From CBDFKS01 sp965248905 (GTDB lineage Bacteria; Chloroflexota; Dehalococcoidia; Lucifugimonadales; JAGWBF01), in the NCBI GenBank assembly GCA_965248905.1, contig CBDFKS010000004.1:1-64000 (forward strand): 64,000 nt of DNA. The letters are read 5' to 3'. Made by a program: the position numbers and the translations under genes. The notes under the pieces are model-generated. The model searched no databases. It saw nothing but the letters and a program-made list of their open reading frames with translations, and was not told the DNA's origin. Shown here one piece after another: positions 16,678-24,768 of the stretch; position 1 is the stretch's first letter; each line of letters begins with the position of its first letter.

Positions 16678-16958
16678 GGACCGGACCGTTCCTCCAAGAA
16701 ATCCCGTTCCACCTTCAGTTGGCCGATCTGCTGGTAAAGCCGGGCCACGAGGGCTTCATCGGCCTTTTGGCGTCTCTCGTGGTTGCCGCCGAAGATGCTG
16801 GCCGCTCCCCCAAGCAAGGCCTTCTTCCACGCCTGGATCTGGCTCGGATGGACCTCATACCGGGCGGCCAGCTGGGCTATCGTCTCCTCCCCCTTCACCG
16901 CCTCTAAGGCCACCCTGGCCTTGAACGACGCACTGTGTTTCCTTCGTCCTTGTGACAC
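16674..16958 (-). CDS. IS3-family transposase OrfA
   Basis: 94 residues with the HTH_8-type N-terminus (GRRKHSASFKARVALEAVKG, LAARYEVHPSQIQAWKK) and a leucine-zipper-like tail (ALVARLYQQIGQLKVERDF). It binds the element ends and assembles with OrfB. A good ribosome site (AGGAGCGGG) precedes the ATG. Confidence 0.92.
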   Translation of the reverse strand: MSQGRRKHSASFKARVALEAVKGEETIAQLAARYEVHPSQIQAWKKALLGGAASIFGGNHERRQKADEALVARLYQQIGQLKVERDFLEERSGP

Positions 16959-16995
16959 GTCCCGCTCCTCCTTTACAACTGATCTGATTTTAGAA

Positions 16996-17042
16996 GCAGG
17001 ACTCTCGCTTAGCTACCTGTCCAGTTTTCCGGGTCCACCTCA
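16996..17042 (-). repeat. right inverted end of IS3-type element
   Basis: Read inward on the minus strand: TGAGGTGGACCC, CTGGACAG, TAAGCGAGAGTCC. Confidence 0.65.
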
Positions 17043-17043
17043 C

Positions 17044-18225
17044 TCATCGGCGAGCGCAACATGCCTGAGTTTACAAAAAACGCTCTTAGAAAGAATCCGG
17101 TATGTCGAGGATCAGATACGGGTCGCCAGATCGGAGATCAAGAATGCGAAGGCGGTGTTCAGTCGATACGTTGGATCGGACACAGACAGAAATTACAAAC
17201 GTGAGGCCAAGAGTGCTATCAAGTCTCAAAACAGCAAGCTGGAAGGATACAAGCGGGTACTGCATATTCTGAAGGACGTCGGAGATGCGATCGCATTTAC
17301 GTATATTGATAAGTACGACATCAAGCCCATGCGTTTCAAGGAGGCATCCGGCTTCGTATCCGGAAAAGCAGGATTGCGAGAGGAATGGCGCCTACTGCGA
17401 AAGATTTTTGAACAAGGTGGCATTGGCATATTGAACGACCTTACCCATTGCCTTCGGTACGGCGACATTATTGCTGGGCAAGGAAACAGACTGTTCGCAA
17501 TTTTCGAAGTCAAGTCAGGAACGCATAGAAACCAGCGGGCAAAGAGACAGTTCGCTAGCATCAACAAACTTGCGGGCTACTTGAAGACCGACACGACACA
17601 CGAGCTATATGGAATGCGCGGCAAGTTCCAACGAATCGCGGTGTGCGGCGAAGAGGCGCATAATAGGAAGCGACTGGACTCCATCATTAGACAGGCTAGG
17701 AAATGTGGCCTAAGCTGGGAAGAGGTGGAGCCGGGCCTTTTTTATGTTGTCATGTACGAGCCCAGGATGGATTGGATGACGTCGGTGCAACAAAGATGTA
17801 TTGGTCAGCCAATGCTGGTGATTGTGAACGGATTCAAATGGAAGAATCTCGCCTACTAACCGTTCACGCTGTCCATCCACGATCTGGATGCACTGTGGGA
17901 GTTCTATCTTGGTAAAATGCTTATTGCGATAGTCATTGACACCAACAAATTGGCTGAGCAATTCAATTCCCGAGGGTTGTCGCTGGAACTCCTGGATGAC
18001 CAGAACTCGGCAATGATGATAAGTTATCTTGGTGATCCAATATCTGGGTCGGAGGAAACCGAAACATGGGTCAGTCGTCATTTATTTGATAGGTTGTTCG
18101 CTGAGTTCTTAAGTTTAGAGTGGCATTGTTCTCAGATTGCCCGTTTAGCGAAAAACGCTGGCACGGACCGAATAGGCGACTTCAATGGTAAGGAACCGGT
18201 GCTTAATCCACTCTACCTCCACTGA
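17044..18225 (+). pseudogene. nuclease-like protein, 5'-truncated, with in-frame TAA
   Basis: The frame is open from the IS3-type element border to 17856, has a TAA at 17857-17859, and then continues in the same frame to the TGA at 18225 with normal protein text (PFTLSIHDLDALWEFYLGKM, LDDQNSAMMISYLGD). The parts fit as one protein of over 390 residues whose start was removed by the element. An N-terminal coiled coil (RIRYVEDQIRVARSEIKNAK) precedes a GDII...FAIFEVKSG block (about 17461-17518) that looks like a PD-(D/E)XK core, and LAGYLKTD. No named family is recognised. It belongs to the defence-like island and is presumably inactive. Confidence 0.6.
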
Positions 18226-18266
18226 TCCAACGAAATTAGCGCGAAAGGACTCTCGCAGACGTACGA

Positions 18267-19676
18267 TTAAGCGTTGGGCGGACGCATGGTGTGCCAGGGG
18301 GTGCTCTGCTCGTAGGCGTGGGCCACCTTCAGTATGGTCTCCTCACCGCCTAGACGGCCCCCTATTTGGAAACCGATGGGCAGGTTCTGGGAGGTGAATC
18401 CGCAGGGCACCGTGATGGCGGGGGCGCTGGCCAGGTTAAAGGTGGGGGTCAGTAGATAGCCCAGCCGCCGACCGGATTCCTTGCTAGTAACCGGCTTGTT
18501 GAAGTCCTCGACCTTTGGGGCCGGTTTGCCCAGGGTCGGTAACACCAGGACATCGTATCGCTCCAGGGCATCATGGACCTGCCGTCGAAGAAGCTCTCTA
18601 AGCTTCTGGGCCTTGTAGTACGCCTGGGCAGGCAGGACACTGCCCGTAAGGAACCCCACGCGAAGCCTGTCCCCGTATTCCTGAAGCCGCGTCTTTATCC
18701 ACTCTCGATGGTTCAGGGCGGGTTCCACAAGCAATGGCAACGTGGTGATTAGCATTGCGTGTTTGGTAAGGGGGAGAGAGACTTCTTCCACCGACGCCCC
18801 AAGCTCTCCAAGCACCGATGAGGCCTTGACCACGGCTTCCCTGATGTCCGTATCTACTACATCGTCGTTGACCAGCTCCGTGATTATGCCCACTTTCATG
18901 CTTTTTATATCGCCACCCAGGACTCGCCTGTAGTCGGGCACGGGCGTATTCCATGTATAGGGGTCCTTGGCATCGTATCCGGCGATGGCCCCCAGGGTAA
19001 TAGCCGCGTCCTCGACCGTGCGAGAGATGGGGCCGACGGCGTCCATGGACCAGACTCCACGCAAAACACCGTAGCGGCTTACCCGGCCCCACGTGGGCCT
19101 AAGACCCACCAGACCACACCAGCCCGCTGGCATTCTTATGGACCCCCCTGTATCCTCACCCAGGGAGGTTGCGCAGAGGAAAGCCGCCGTGGCAGCCCCC
19201 GAGCCGCTGCTGGAGGCCCCGGCATACAGGTCCAGGTTCCACGGGTTGCGGGGCACGCTGTAACGCTGAAATCCGCCCGCGACCGCGAACTCGGTGACAT
19301 TGGTCTTGCCCAGGAGAATAGCTCCGTTCTTTTTGAGATTAGCAACTGCGGTGGCATCCTCGCCGGGCACGAAATCGATAAGCAGCCGGGAGCCACCGGT
19401 AGTGCGGACATCTTTGCTCCAGATCTGGTCCTTCACGCCCACCGGAATGCCGTGCATAGGCCCCAGGTAATTGCCCTGGCCGATGGACCGCTCCGCCTCC
19501 TGTGCAGCCTGAAGGGCTTGCTTGCGACATACCGTTAGATACGCGTTGAACTTGAAGTCCAGGTCGTCAATCCGGTCCAGGTAGGCCTCGGTGACCTCGA
19601 CGGGAGAGACCTCTTTCTTCTCTATTAGCTTTGAGAGCTCCGAGACTGAAAGGTAGGGGATTTGTGCCTTGTCCAC
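18267..19676 (-). CDS. amidase-signature family amidase (paralogue 1)
   Basis: 469 residues, starting at a GTG directly after GAGGAGGTAAC. It is an amidase-signature hydrolase with the Ser-cisSer-Lys triad visible: K82 (PVGVKDQIW), S155 (GASSSGSGAA) and S179 (EDTGGSIRMPA). C-terminal TVPCGFTSQNLPIGFQIGG and MRPPNA are typical. Relatives include GatA and many secondary amidases. With two close paralogues and no gatB nearby, a role in tRNA amidation is unlikely; hydrolysis of a small amide is more likely, substrate unknown. Last gene of a minus-strand cluster; probably cotranscribed with the next two upstream. Confidence 0.9.
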   Translation of the reverse strand: MDKAQIPYLSVSELSKLIEKKEVSPVEVTEAYLDRIDDLDFKFNAYLTVCRKQALQAAQEAERSIGQGNYLGPMHGIPVGVKDQIWSKDVRTTGGSRLLIDFVPGEDATAVANLKKNGAILLGKTNVTEFAVAGGFQRYSVPRNPWNLDLYAGASSSGSGAATAAFLCATSLGEDTGGSIRMPAGWCGLVGLRPTWGRVSRYGVLRGVWSMDAVGPISRTVEDAAITLGAIAGYDAKDPYTWNTPVPDYRRVLGGDIKSMKVGIITELVNDDVVDTDIREAVVKASSVLGELGASVEEVSLPLTKHAMLITTLPLLVEPALNHREWIKTRLQEYGDRLRVGFLTGSVLPAQAYYKAQKLRELLRRQVHDALERYDVLVLPTLGKPAPKVEDFNKPVTSKESGRRLGYLLTPTFNLASAPAITVPCGFTSQNLPIGFQIGGRLGGEETILKVAHAYEQSTPWHTMRPPNA

Positions 19677-19702
19677 GTTACCTCCTCTGTCATGCCTTCG
19701 AT

Positions 19703-19800
19703 GGGCAGCCTCCTCTCCCCTTGCGGGAGAGGATTGAGGTGAGGGGTATCACCCCCATCCTGACCTTCCCCCATCGAGAGGGAAGGGAGTTCTCTCGACT
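19703..19800. repeat. intergenic repeat, copy 1
   Basis: About 98 bp nearly identical to 21287-21385. It contains the hairpin CCTCTCCC-CTTGC-GGGAGAGG, then GAGGTGAGGGGTATCACCCCCATC and a purine-rich end. It lies between amidase paralogues 1 and 2 and probably spread or duplicated together with the genes. Confidence 0.8.
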
Positions 19801-19840
19801 TAGGATAAACCAACCAACATCTTGCAGGATAAGTCTGACA

Positions 19841-21262
19841 TCATGCGTTTGGCGGCCTCATGGTGTGCCAGGGAGTCGCCTGCTCGTAGGCATGGGCAAC
19901 CTTGAGTACAGTCTCCTCATCACCGGGACGGCCCCCTAGCTGAAGGCCTATGGGCAGCCCATCGGAGCTGAAGCCACATGGCACGGATATGGACGGATCA
20001 CCCGCTGCACTAAAGATCTGGGTCATGAGATAGGGGGGCTGAAGCGCCGACTGCTTGCTAGTAAGGGGCAGGTCTGCCTCGAAGGGCCGAGCGGTCTGCC
20101 TGGTAGTGGGCAGAGCCAGGACATCGAACCTCTCGAGGGCCTGATGGACCTGCTGACGCATCATATTCTTGAGCTTCTGGGCTTTGTAATACGCCTGAGC
20201 CGGCAAAATGCTGCCGACAAGCAATATGGTCTTGATGTCGTTGCCGTAGTCCTTGAGCCGCTCCGGGAGGCGATCCCGATGGTGGGGGGCCGACTCCACA
20301 CACATGTGTACCCGCTGAATAAGATTAGCCCATCGAAGGATGGAATGTCTGATTAATGGAAGGGTCACCTCTTCCACCGACGCCCCCAGCTCCTCCAACA
20401 CTGTGGTAGCCTTAATGACTGCCTGCCTGACATCTTCGTCGACCAAGTCGGTGTAGACCTGCTCCGCAAGTACTCCGACACGGAGACCCCTTATGTCGCC
20501 CGTCAAGGCTTTCTGAAAATCGGGCACGGCTACGTCCCAGGTGTACCTATCCTTGGAATCATAGCCAGCGATGGCGCCCAAGGTGATGGCGGCGTCCTCT
20601 ACCGTGCGAGAGATAGGGCCTACGGTGTCCATGGACCAGACCGCCCCCAGGACCCCATACCGGCTAACCCTGCCGTAGCTGGGCAGAAGGCCCACGATAC
20701 CGCAGCAGGACGCCGGCGCTCGGATGGAGCCGCCCGTATCTTCTCCCAGGGAGCTGGCGCATAGATAGGCGGCCGTGGCTGCTCCGGAGCCGCTGCTTGA
20801 AGCGCCTGTCTCTCGGTCGAAACCCCATGGGTTGTGGGGTAGGCTGAACCGGTGAGCGAAGCGGGTCATGGCAAACTCGGTCATGTTGAGCTTACCCAAG
20901 AGTATGGCCCCGGCCTTCTTCAGGTTGGCCACAACTGTTGCATCTTCTTCGGGGACGAAGTCGGACAGGATGGGCGACCCACCGGTCGTCCTGATGCCTT
21001 TGCTCCAGAACTGGTCTTTCACGGCCACCGGGATGCCGTGCATGGGGCCCAGGTAATTGCCTCCGGCGATGTCACGCTCGGCCTTCTGGGCCGCTTCCAA
21101 CGCTTCCTTCCGGGACACGGTCAGATAGGAGTTGAATTTGAAGTCTAGGTCGTCGATGCGCTCCAAGTAGGCTTCGGTGGCCTCGACGGGAGATACCTTT
21201 TCCCCCTCTATCAGCCTGGAGAGCTCGGTCGCGGAAAGATAAGGGATGTCTGGCTTGTCCAC
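19841..21262 (-). CDS. amidase-signature family amidase (paralogue 2)
   Basis: 473 residues from the GTG at 21262, placed right after AGGAGGTAAC. A longer ORF to 21361 is rejected because its first 33 residues are translation of the intergenic repeat. The triad is conserved: K82 (VAVKDQFW), S155 (GASSSGSGAA), S179 (DTGGSIRAPA). It shares the start (DLDFKFNSYLTV) and end (MRPPNA) of paralogue 1. The variable region around residues 130-150 and the C-terminal third differ, suggesting a different amide substrate. Confidence 0.9.
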   Translation of the reverse strand: MDKPDIPYLSATELSRLIEGEKVSPVEATEAYLERIDDLDFKFNSYLTVSRKEALEAAQKAERDIAGGNYLGPMHGIPVAVKDQFWSKGIRTTGGSPILSDFVPEEDATVVANLKKAGAILLGKLNMTEFAMTRFAHRFSLPHNPWGFDRETGASSSGSGAATAAYLCASSLGEDTGGSIRAPASCCGIVGLLPSYGRVSRYGVLGAVWSMDTVGPISRTVEDAAITLGAIAGYDSKDRYTWDVAVPDFQKALTGDIRGLRVGVLAEQVYTDLVDEDVRQAVIKATTVLEELGASVEEVTLPLIRHSILRWANLIQRVHMCVESAPHHRDRLPERLKDYGNDIKTILLVGSILPAQAYYKAQKLKNMMRQQVHQALERFDVLALPTTRQTARPFEADLPLTSKQSALQPPYLMTQIFSAAGDPSISVPCGFSSDGLPIGLQLGGRPGDEETVLKVAHAYEQATPWHTMRPPNA

Positions 21263-21286
21263 GTTACCTCCTATGCACGCCTTTAC

Positions 21287-21385
21287 GGGCAGCCTCCTCT
21301 CCCCTTGTGGGAGAGGATTTAGGTGAGGGGTATCACCCCCATCCCACCCTTCCCCCATCAATGGGGAAGGAGTTTTTCTCGATCT
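21287..21385. repeat. intergenic repeat, copy 2
   Basis: Matches 19703-19800 with a few substitutions; the hairpin CCTCTCCC-CTTGT-GGGAGAGG is kept. It lies between amidase paralogues 2 and 3. Confidence 0.8.
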
Positions 21386-21419
21386 TGGGCAAACTTACAT
21401 TTTCTGGAAAAACCTGACA

Positions 21420-22823
21420 TCATACATTTGGTGGCCTCATTTTGTGCCAATCGGTGCTCTGCTCGTAGGCGTGGGACACCTTCAGAACAGTCTCTTCCCC
21501 ACCGGGACGGCTGCCTATCTGGAATCCTATGGGCAAGCCCTGTGACGTAAAGCCACAGGGCACCGAGATAGCCGTAGCTCCAGCCAAATTGAACATGAAT
21601 GTCAGCAGATAGTTCAGTCCTCGCATCGACCTTTCATTCTCTATGGGTCCCGCTTGCTCTATCGGGAGGGCCGGAGTGCCTGTAGTGGGCGACACCAACA
21701 CGTCGTATTTATCCAGATCCTCGAGCATTTGCTGTCGCAACAGACTGCGTAGCTTTTGCGCCTTGTAATAAGCCTGAGCCGGTATGATGCTCCCAGTCAG
21801 TAGTCCGATCTGGTTGCTATGGCTGTATTCGTGCAAACGCTCTTTCACCCAATCCCGATGCTTCAGCGACGCTTCCACGGCCAACATCACCCATGTGATC
21901 ACAAGACCGTGTTTCGTTAGAGGAAGAGATACATCTTCGACTGATGCCCCAAGCTCCGCCAGTACTGAGATAGCCTTGGTGACTGCGTCCCGTACCTCCG
22001 GTTCCACCGCGTCGCTGTTAAGCTCCTCTACCATTACTCCAACGCGCATGCCCTTTATGCTGCCGTTCAGCGACTTTCTGTAGTCGGGTACAGGGACCTT
22101 CCAGGTATAGGCGTCCTTGGGATCATAGCCCGCGATGGCTCCAAGGGTGATGGCCGCATCCTCCACGGTCCGAGAAATAGGGCCGACTGTATCCATGGAC
22201 CAAACCCCAGGCATTAATCCGTAGCGGCTCACTCGCCCCCACGTCGGCTGTAATCCCACCACACCACTCCAGCTTGCGGGGAAGCGAACGGAGCCACCTG
22301 TGTCTTCGCCTAACGAGGTGGCGCACAGGAAAGCGGAGGTTGCCACTCCTGAGCCGCTGCTGGAGGTACCGGCAAGCCTGTCCAGGTCCCAAGGATTACG
22401 AGGAGTGCTAAACCGCTGGGGAATATCGATGGCAAACTCGCTCAAGTTCGTCTTGCCTAGCAGAATCGCCCCAGCCCTCTTGATATTCGCTATCACCGTG
22501 GCGTCCTCGTCAGGAATGAAGTCCGCGAGTATTCGAGAGCCACCCGTGGACCGAATTCCCTTACTCCAGAGCTGGTCCTTCACAGCCACGGGAACTCCGT
22601 GCATCGGCCCCAGATAGTTCCCTTGAGCTATGGCTTTCTCAGCCTGTTTAGCAGCCTGGATAGCTTCCCTTCGGCATACTGTTAGATAAGAATTGAACTT
22701 GAAGTCCAAGTCATCGATGCGGTCCAGGTAGGCCTCGGTGATCTCGACAGGGGAGATTTGCTTCGACTCAATTAATCGGGAGAGCTCGGTGGTGGATAGG
22801 AAGGGCAGTTCCGATTTACTCAT
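21420..22823 (-). CDS. amidase-signature family amidase (paralogue 3)
   Basis: 467 residues from ATG 22823 with GAGGGTT upstream. The triad is K82 (VAVKDQLW), S154 (GTSSSGSGVA) and S178 (DTGGSVRFPA). It is the first amidase of the cluster, downstream of the GatC-like gene. Overall it is closest in text to paralogue 1. Cytoplasmic, no signal peptide. The substrate cannot be deduced. Confidence 0.9.
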   Translation of the reverse strand: MSKSELPFLSTTELSRLIESKQISPVEITEAYLDRIDDLDFKFNSYLTVCRREAIQAAKQAEKAIAQGNYLGPMHGVPVAVKDQLWSKGIRSTGGSRILADFIPDEDATVIANIKRAGAILLGKTNLSEFAIDIPQRFSTPRNPWDLDRLAGTSSSGSGVATSAFLCATSLGEDTGGSVRFPASWSGVVGLQPTWGRVSRYGLMPGVWSMDTVGPISRTVEDAAITLGAIAGYDPKDAYTWKVPVPDYRKSLNGSIKGMRVGVMVEELNSDAVEPEVRDAVTKAISVLAELGASVEDVSLPLTKHGLVITWVMLAVEASLKHRDWVKERLHEYSHSNQIGLLTGSIIPAQAYYKAQKLRSLLRQQMLEDLDKYDVLVSPTTGTPALPIEQAGPIENERSMRGLNYLLTFMFNLAGATAISVPCGFTSQGLPIGFQIGSRPGGEETVLKVSHAYEQSTDWHKMRPPNV

Positions 22824-22962
22824 GGCAACCCTCAGTCACAGCCTTTCCATCAATAAACTTCTGCAGCAAACGAGGCCACCAACTTTTGCATCGGGAGAGA
22901 GGAACGGTGAAGAGACGGGCTCCTCAGCGCACGGTGTTCGGCTCGGGTAGGGTTATCACTTT

Positions 22963-23145
22963 TTATTTGGGTGGGATGATGATGGGCAGGGGCTCTACGT
23001 TTTCAAGACCGGGAGGATTGATCTGGTCCAGAGCTTCCAGTATGGCGTTGATGCTATACATAACCTCGGTCAACTCGGGGTCCTCGATCTCCAGACCCAC
23101 TGCGTGGCCCATGGCTTTCACTTCATCCTTCGTCAAATCTACCAT
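22963..23145 (-). CDS. GatC-like small protein (60 aa)
   Basis: ATG 23145 follows GAGGAGG at seven nt. The text VKAMGHAVGLEIEDPELTEV, then a helix (SINAILEALDQI) and NVEPLPII resembles the short GatC/DUF4089-type partners that wrap around amidase-signature subunits; full GatC is about 95 residues. As the first gene of the cluster it likely supplies a shared small subunit or chaperone to the three amidases. Confidence 0.7.
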   Translation of the reverse strand: MVDLTKDEVKAMGHAVGLEIEDPELTEVMYSINAILEALDQINPPGLENVEPLPIIIPPK

Positions 23146-23210
23146 ACCATCCTCCTCATAACGTGCGACAGAATATCGGTGCTAACACCTATATGTTCGA
23201 GATTACCCTT

Positions 23211-23239
23211 ATTCTCTTTAAAACTAAACCTCGTGTCAA
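23211..23239 (-). promoter_or_regulatory. promoter of the GatC-like/amidase cluster
   Basis: On the minus strand TTGACA (23239-23234), 17 nt, GAGAAT (23216-23211), about 65 nt before the GatC-like start. A perfect -35 and four of six in the -10. Confidence 0.5.
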
Positions 23240-23331
23240 GACGAGCACACCAAGCCTAGGCCGTACCTACACTCTCGATGATCATGAGCCTAACCGCGTC
23301 TGAAACTCTTCACAGAGTGAGTCCATGCGGC

Positions 23332-23360
23332 TTGACACTGCTAGCGCATACTTTTACCAT
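23332..23360 (+). promoter_or_regulatory. promoter of the glycan locus regulator
   Basis: TTGACA (23332-23337), 17 nt, TACCAT (23355-23360). Transcription would begin near 23367, which excludes an ATG at 23325 as the start of the regulator and makes the message nearly leaderless if ATG 23370 is used. It is divergent from the amidase promoter. Confidence 0.5.
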
Positions 23361-23369
23361 ATTATTAGC

Positions 23370-24014
23370 ATGCGTTCGAAGAATGAACAACAGAGCTCTA
23401 TGGACGACTCCGCATATCGAGAGCTACGTCTGTTATCGGAAATCCAGCATACGTCCGAGGCAACCCAGCGAGACCTCTCACGAAGTCTGGGCATTGCCCT
23501 CGGGCTTACCAACGTACTGTTACGCAACCTCGCTCAAAAGGGGTACATACGCGTCACACATGCCCGCTGGAAGCGTTGGTTGTACGCTCTAACGCCATCG
23601 GGATTTTCACGCAAGATTCAGCTCACAGTTTCCTACGTGCACCGAGTCCTTGACCACTACCAGAACGTGCGCCAGACGCTGCGCGACGAGCTGGAGCCCC
23701 TTCACCTAAACGAGGAGTCTCGAATTGCCATTTATGGGACCGGTGAGTTCGCAGAGCTCGTCTATCTGGGAGTGAAAGAGTACGGGATAGAAGAGATAGA
23801 CATCTTCGGGTCCATTAATCCTGGCAACGGAAAGTTCCTGGGCATGAGCATAAAGGAGATCGAATCCCTTTCGCCCGAGAACTACGACAGAGTAATCATC
23901 GCCTCTTTGCAAGAAGTCCAAAACAAACGTGAGGATCTGGCCCTTCGGGGAGTCTATCAAGAAAACATCGTGACTTTTCTGCCGGAAGCTACAGGGGGTA
24001 ATAATGGCTTTTGA
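23370..24014 (+). CDS. MarR-type EPS-associated regulator with nucleotide-binding-like C-terminus
   Basis: 214 residues from ATG 23370 (ATG 23400 is the alternative). Residues about 15-90 are a winged helix of the MarR EPS-associated type (ATQRDLSRSLGIALGLTNVL, RNLAQKGYIRV, LYALTPSGFSRK). After a helical linker, residues about 130-205 (RIAIYGTGEFAELVYLG, YDRVIIAS) look like a Rossmann-type domain as in CoA- or nucleotide-sugar-binding proteins. Such regulators sit at the head of exopolysaccharide loci. The second domain may sense a nucleotide-sugar or redox ligand, which is inference. Its end overlaps the next gene by 11 nt. Confidence 0.75.
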   Translation: MRSKNEQQSSMDDSAYRELRLLSEIQHTSEATQRDLSRSLGIALGLTNVLLRNLAQKGYIRVTHARWKRWLYALTPSGFSRKIQLTVSYVHRVLDHYQNVRQTLRDELEPLHLNEESRIAIYGTGEFAELVYLGVKEYGIEEIDIFGSINPGNGKFLGMSIKEIESLSPENYDRVIIASLQEVQNKREDLALRGVYQENIVTFLPEATGGNNGF

Positions 24015-24573
24015 ATGGTTCGTGGCAAAAGTAAAGCGGGATCAATCCAGCCTGGCGGAGCACCATCTGGAGTTCGCGGGACTGAAGGTTTATAACCCTC
24101 GTATCGCCGTGTTAAAGAGCAAGACAAGAAAGTGGGAAGACCTGTTCCCAGGCTACCTGTTTTGCCGGGTAGACACCAACAGCTCCAGACCCTGGCCCGG
24201 GCTACTATGGACCCCCGGTATACGCTACTTCCTACCGTCTCAAGGAACCCCCGCACCTATTAATGAAGGGGCGGTGGAAGAGATCCAGCAGAGAGTGGAA
24301 AACTGGAACGAAGGCGGTTACCTGTGGGTATTCAAGAAGGGTGACCAATTACGGGTCAAGTCAGGCCCTCTAAAGGGCCTGGATGCCATATTCGAAAGAT
24401 ATTTGCCGGCCCGTGAGCGTTGCGAGGTGTTCTTGAATTGGCTCGCCAGGGGACTACTCACAGTAATGAACCCTGCTGACCTTGAGATAGCTACGAAACC
24501 AGGCTCACCCGGCCCGTGGGTCAAAGAGTATGAGCGGATCGAAAGTACCCGTCCACAGGTCGGCGCACGCTAG
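24004..24573 (+). CDS. NusG/RfaH-type transcription antiterminator
   Basis: 189 residues. The N-terminal NGN domain reads FEWFVAKVKRDQSSLAEHHL and WEDLFPGYLFCRVD. The C-terminal KOW motif is FKKGDQLRVKSGPLKGLDAI. It resembles the specialised paralogues (RfaH, LoaP, UpxY) that load on RNA polymerase at a specific operon leader and allow it to read long polysaccharide operons. Its position ahead of a 40-kb glycan locus and a hairpin-rich leader supports this. The housekeeping nusG would instead lie next to secE and rplK. Confidence 0.9.
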   Translation: MAFEWFVAKVKRDQSSLAEHHLEFAGLKVYNPRIAVLKSKTRKWEDLFPGYLFCRVDTNSSRPWPGLLWTPGIRYFLPSQGTPAPINEGAVEEIQQRVENWNEGGYLWVFKKGDQLRVKSGPLKGLDAIFERYLPARERCEVFLNWLARGLLTVMNPADLEIATKPGSPGPWVKEYERIESTRPQVGAR

Positions 24574-24768
24574 GTGCTTTTAACAAGCACTTAATGGAAA
24601 GCTCCAAAAGAGCACGGGCCACACAGGCCAAATCGCTCCTCACATGAACCTACCGATACGGAGGTTGGTGAGAACCCTAACAGGCGGCTCTCCGAAGAGA
24701 AAGTAGGGGAGGGCGTCAGGGGGGAACCCTACGCCAAAATACCGCACCGGCAAGTCTAACACCCACAA
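24574..24768 (+). promoter_or_regulatory. hairpin-rich leader, candidate antitermination element
   Basis: The 195 nt between the RfaH-like gene and kdsB hold no ORF but at least six short hairpins in series: GTGCTT/AAGCAC (24574-24590), GCTC/GAGC (24601-24613), GGCC/GGCC (24617-24629), AACCTaCCG/CGGAGGTT (24647-24666), CTCT/AGAG (24688-24699), and a bulged 9-bp stem GGCGT-AGGG/CCCT-ACGCC (24712-24735). There is no T-rich terminator. LoaP/RfaH-type factors need a specific leader RNA or DNA signal; this is the best placed candidate. Confidence 0.5.

Larger units (their letters stand above)
14618..17042 (-). mobile_element. IS3-type element carrying a lipoprotein passenger gene
   Basis: The two ends are inverted copies: TGAGGTGGA.CC......TGGACAG (19 of 26 positions) and, a few bases inward, TAAGCGAGAGTCC (13 of 13), at 14618-14668 and 16996-17042. 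Between them on the minus strand lie IS3 orfA, orfB and a lipoprotein gene. At 2,425 bp it is about 1 kb longer than a plain IS3 element, the extra length being the lipoprotein gene. No target duplication is seen (flanks CCGTC and CTCAT), so a rearrangement followed insertion. Confidence 0.65.

Noticed and set aside
19841..21361. 506-aa version of amidase paralogue 2 starting at 21361
   Set aside because: The first 33 residues translate the intergenic repeat; GTG 21262 has an ideal ribosome site.
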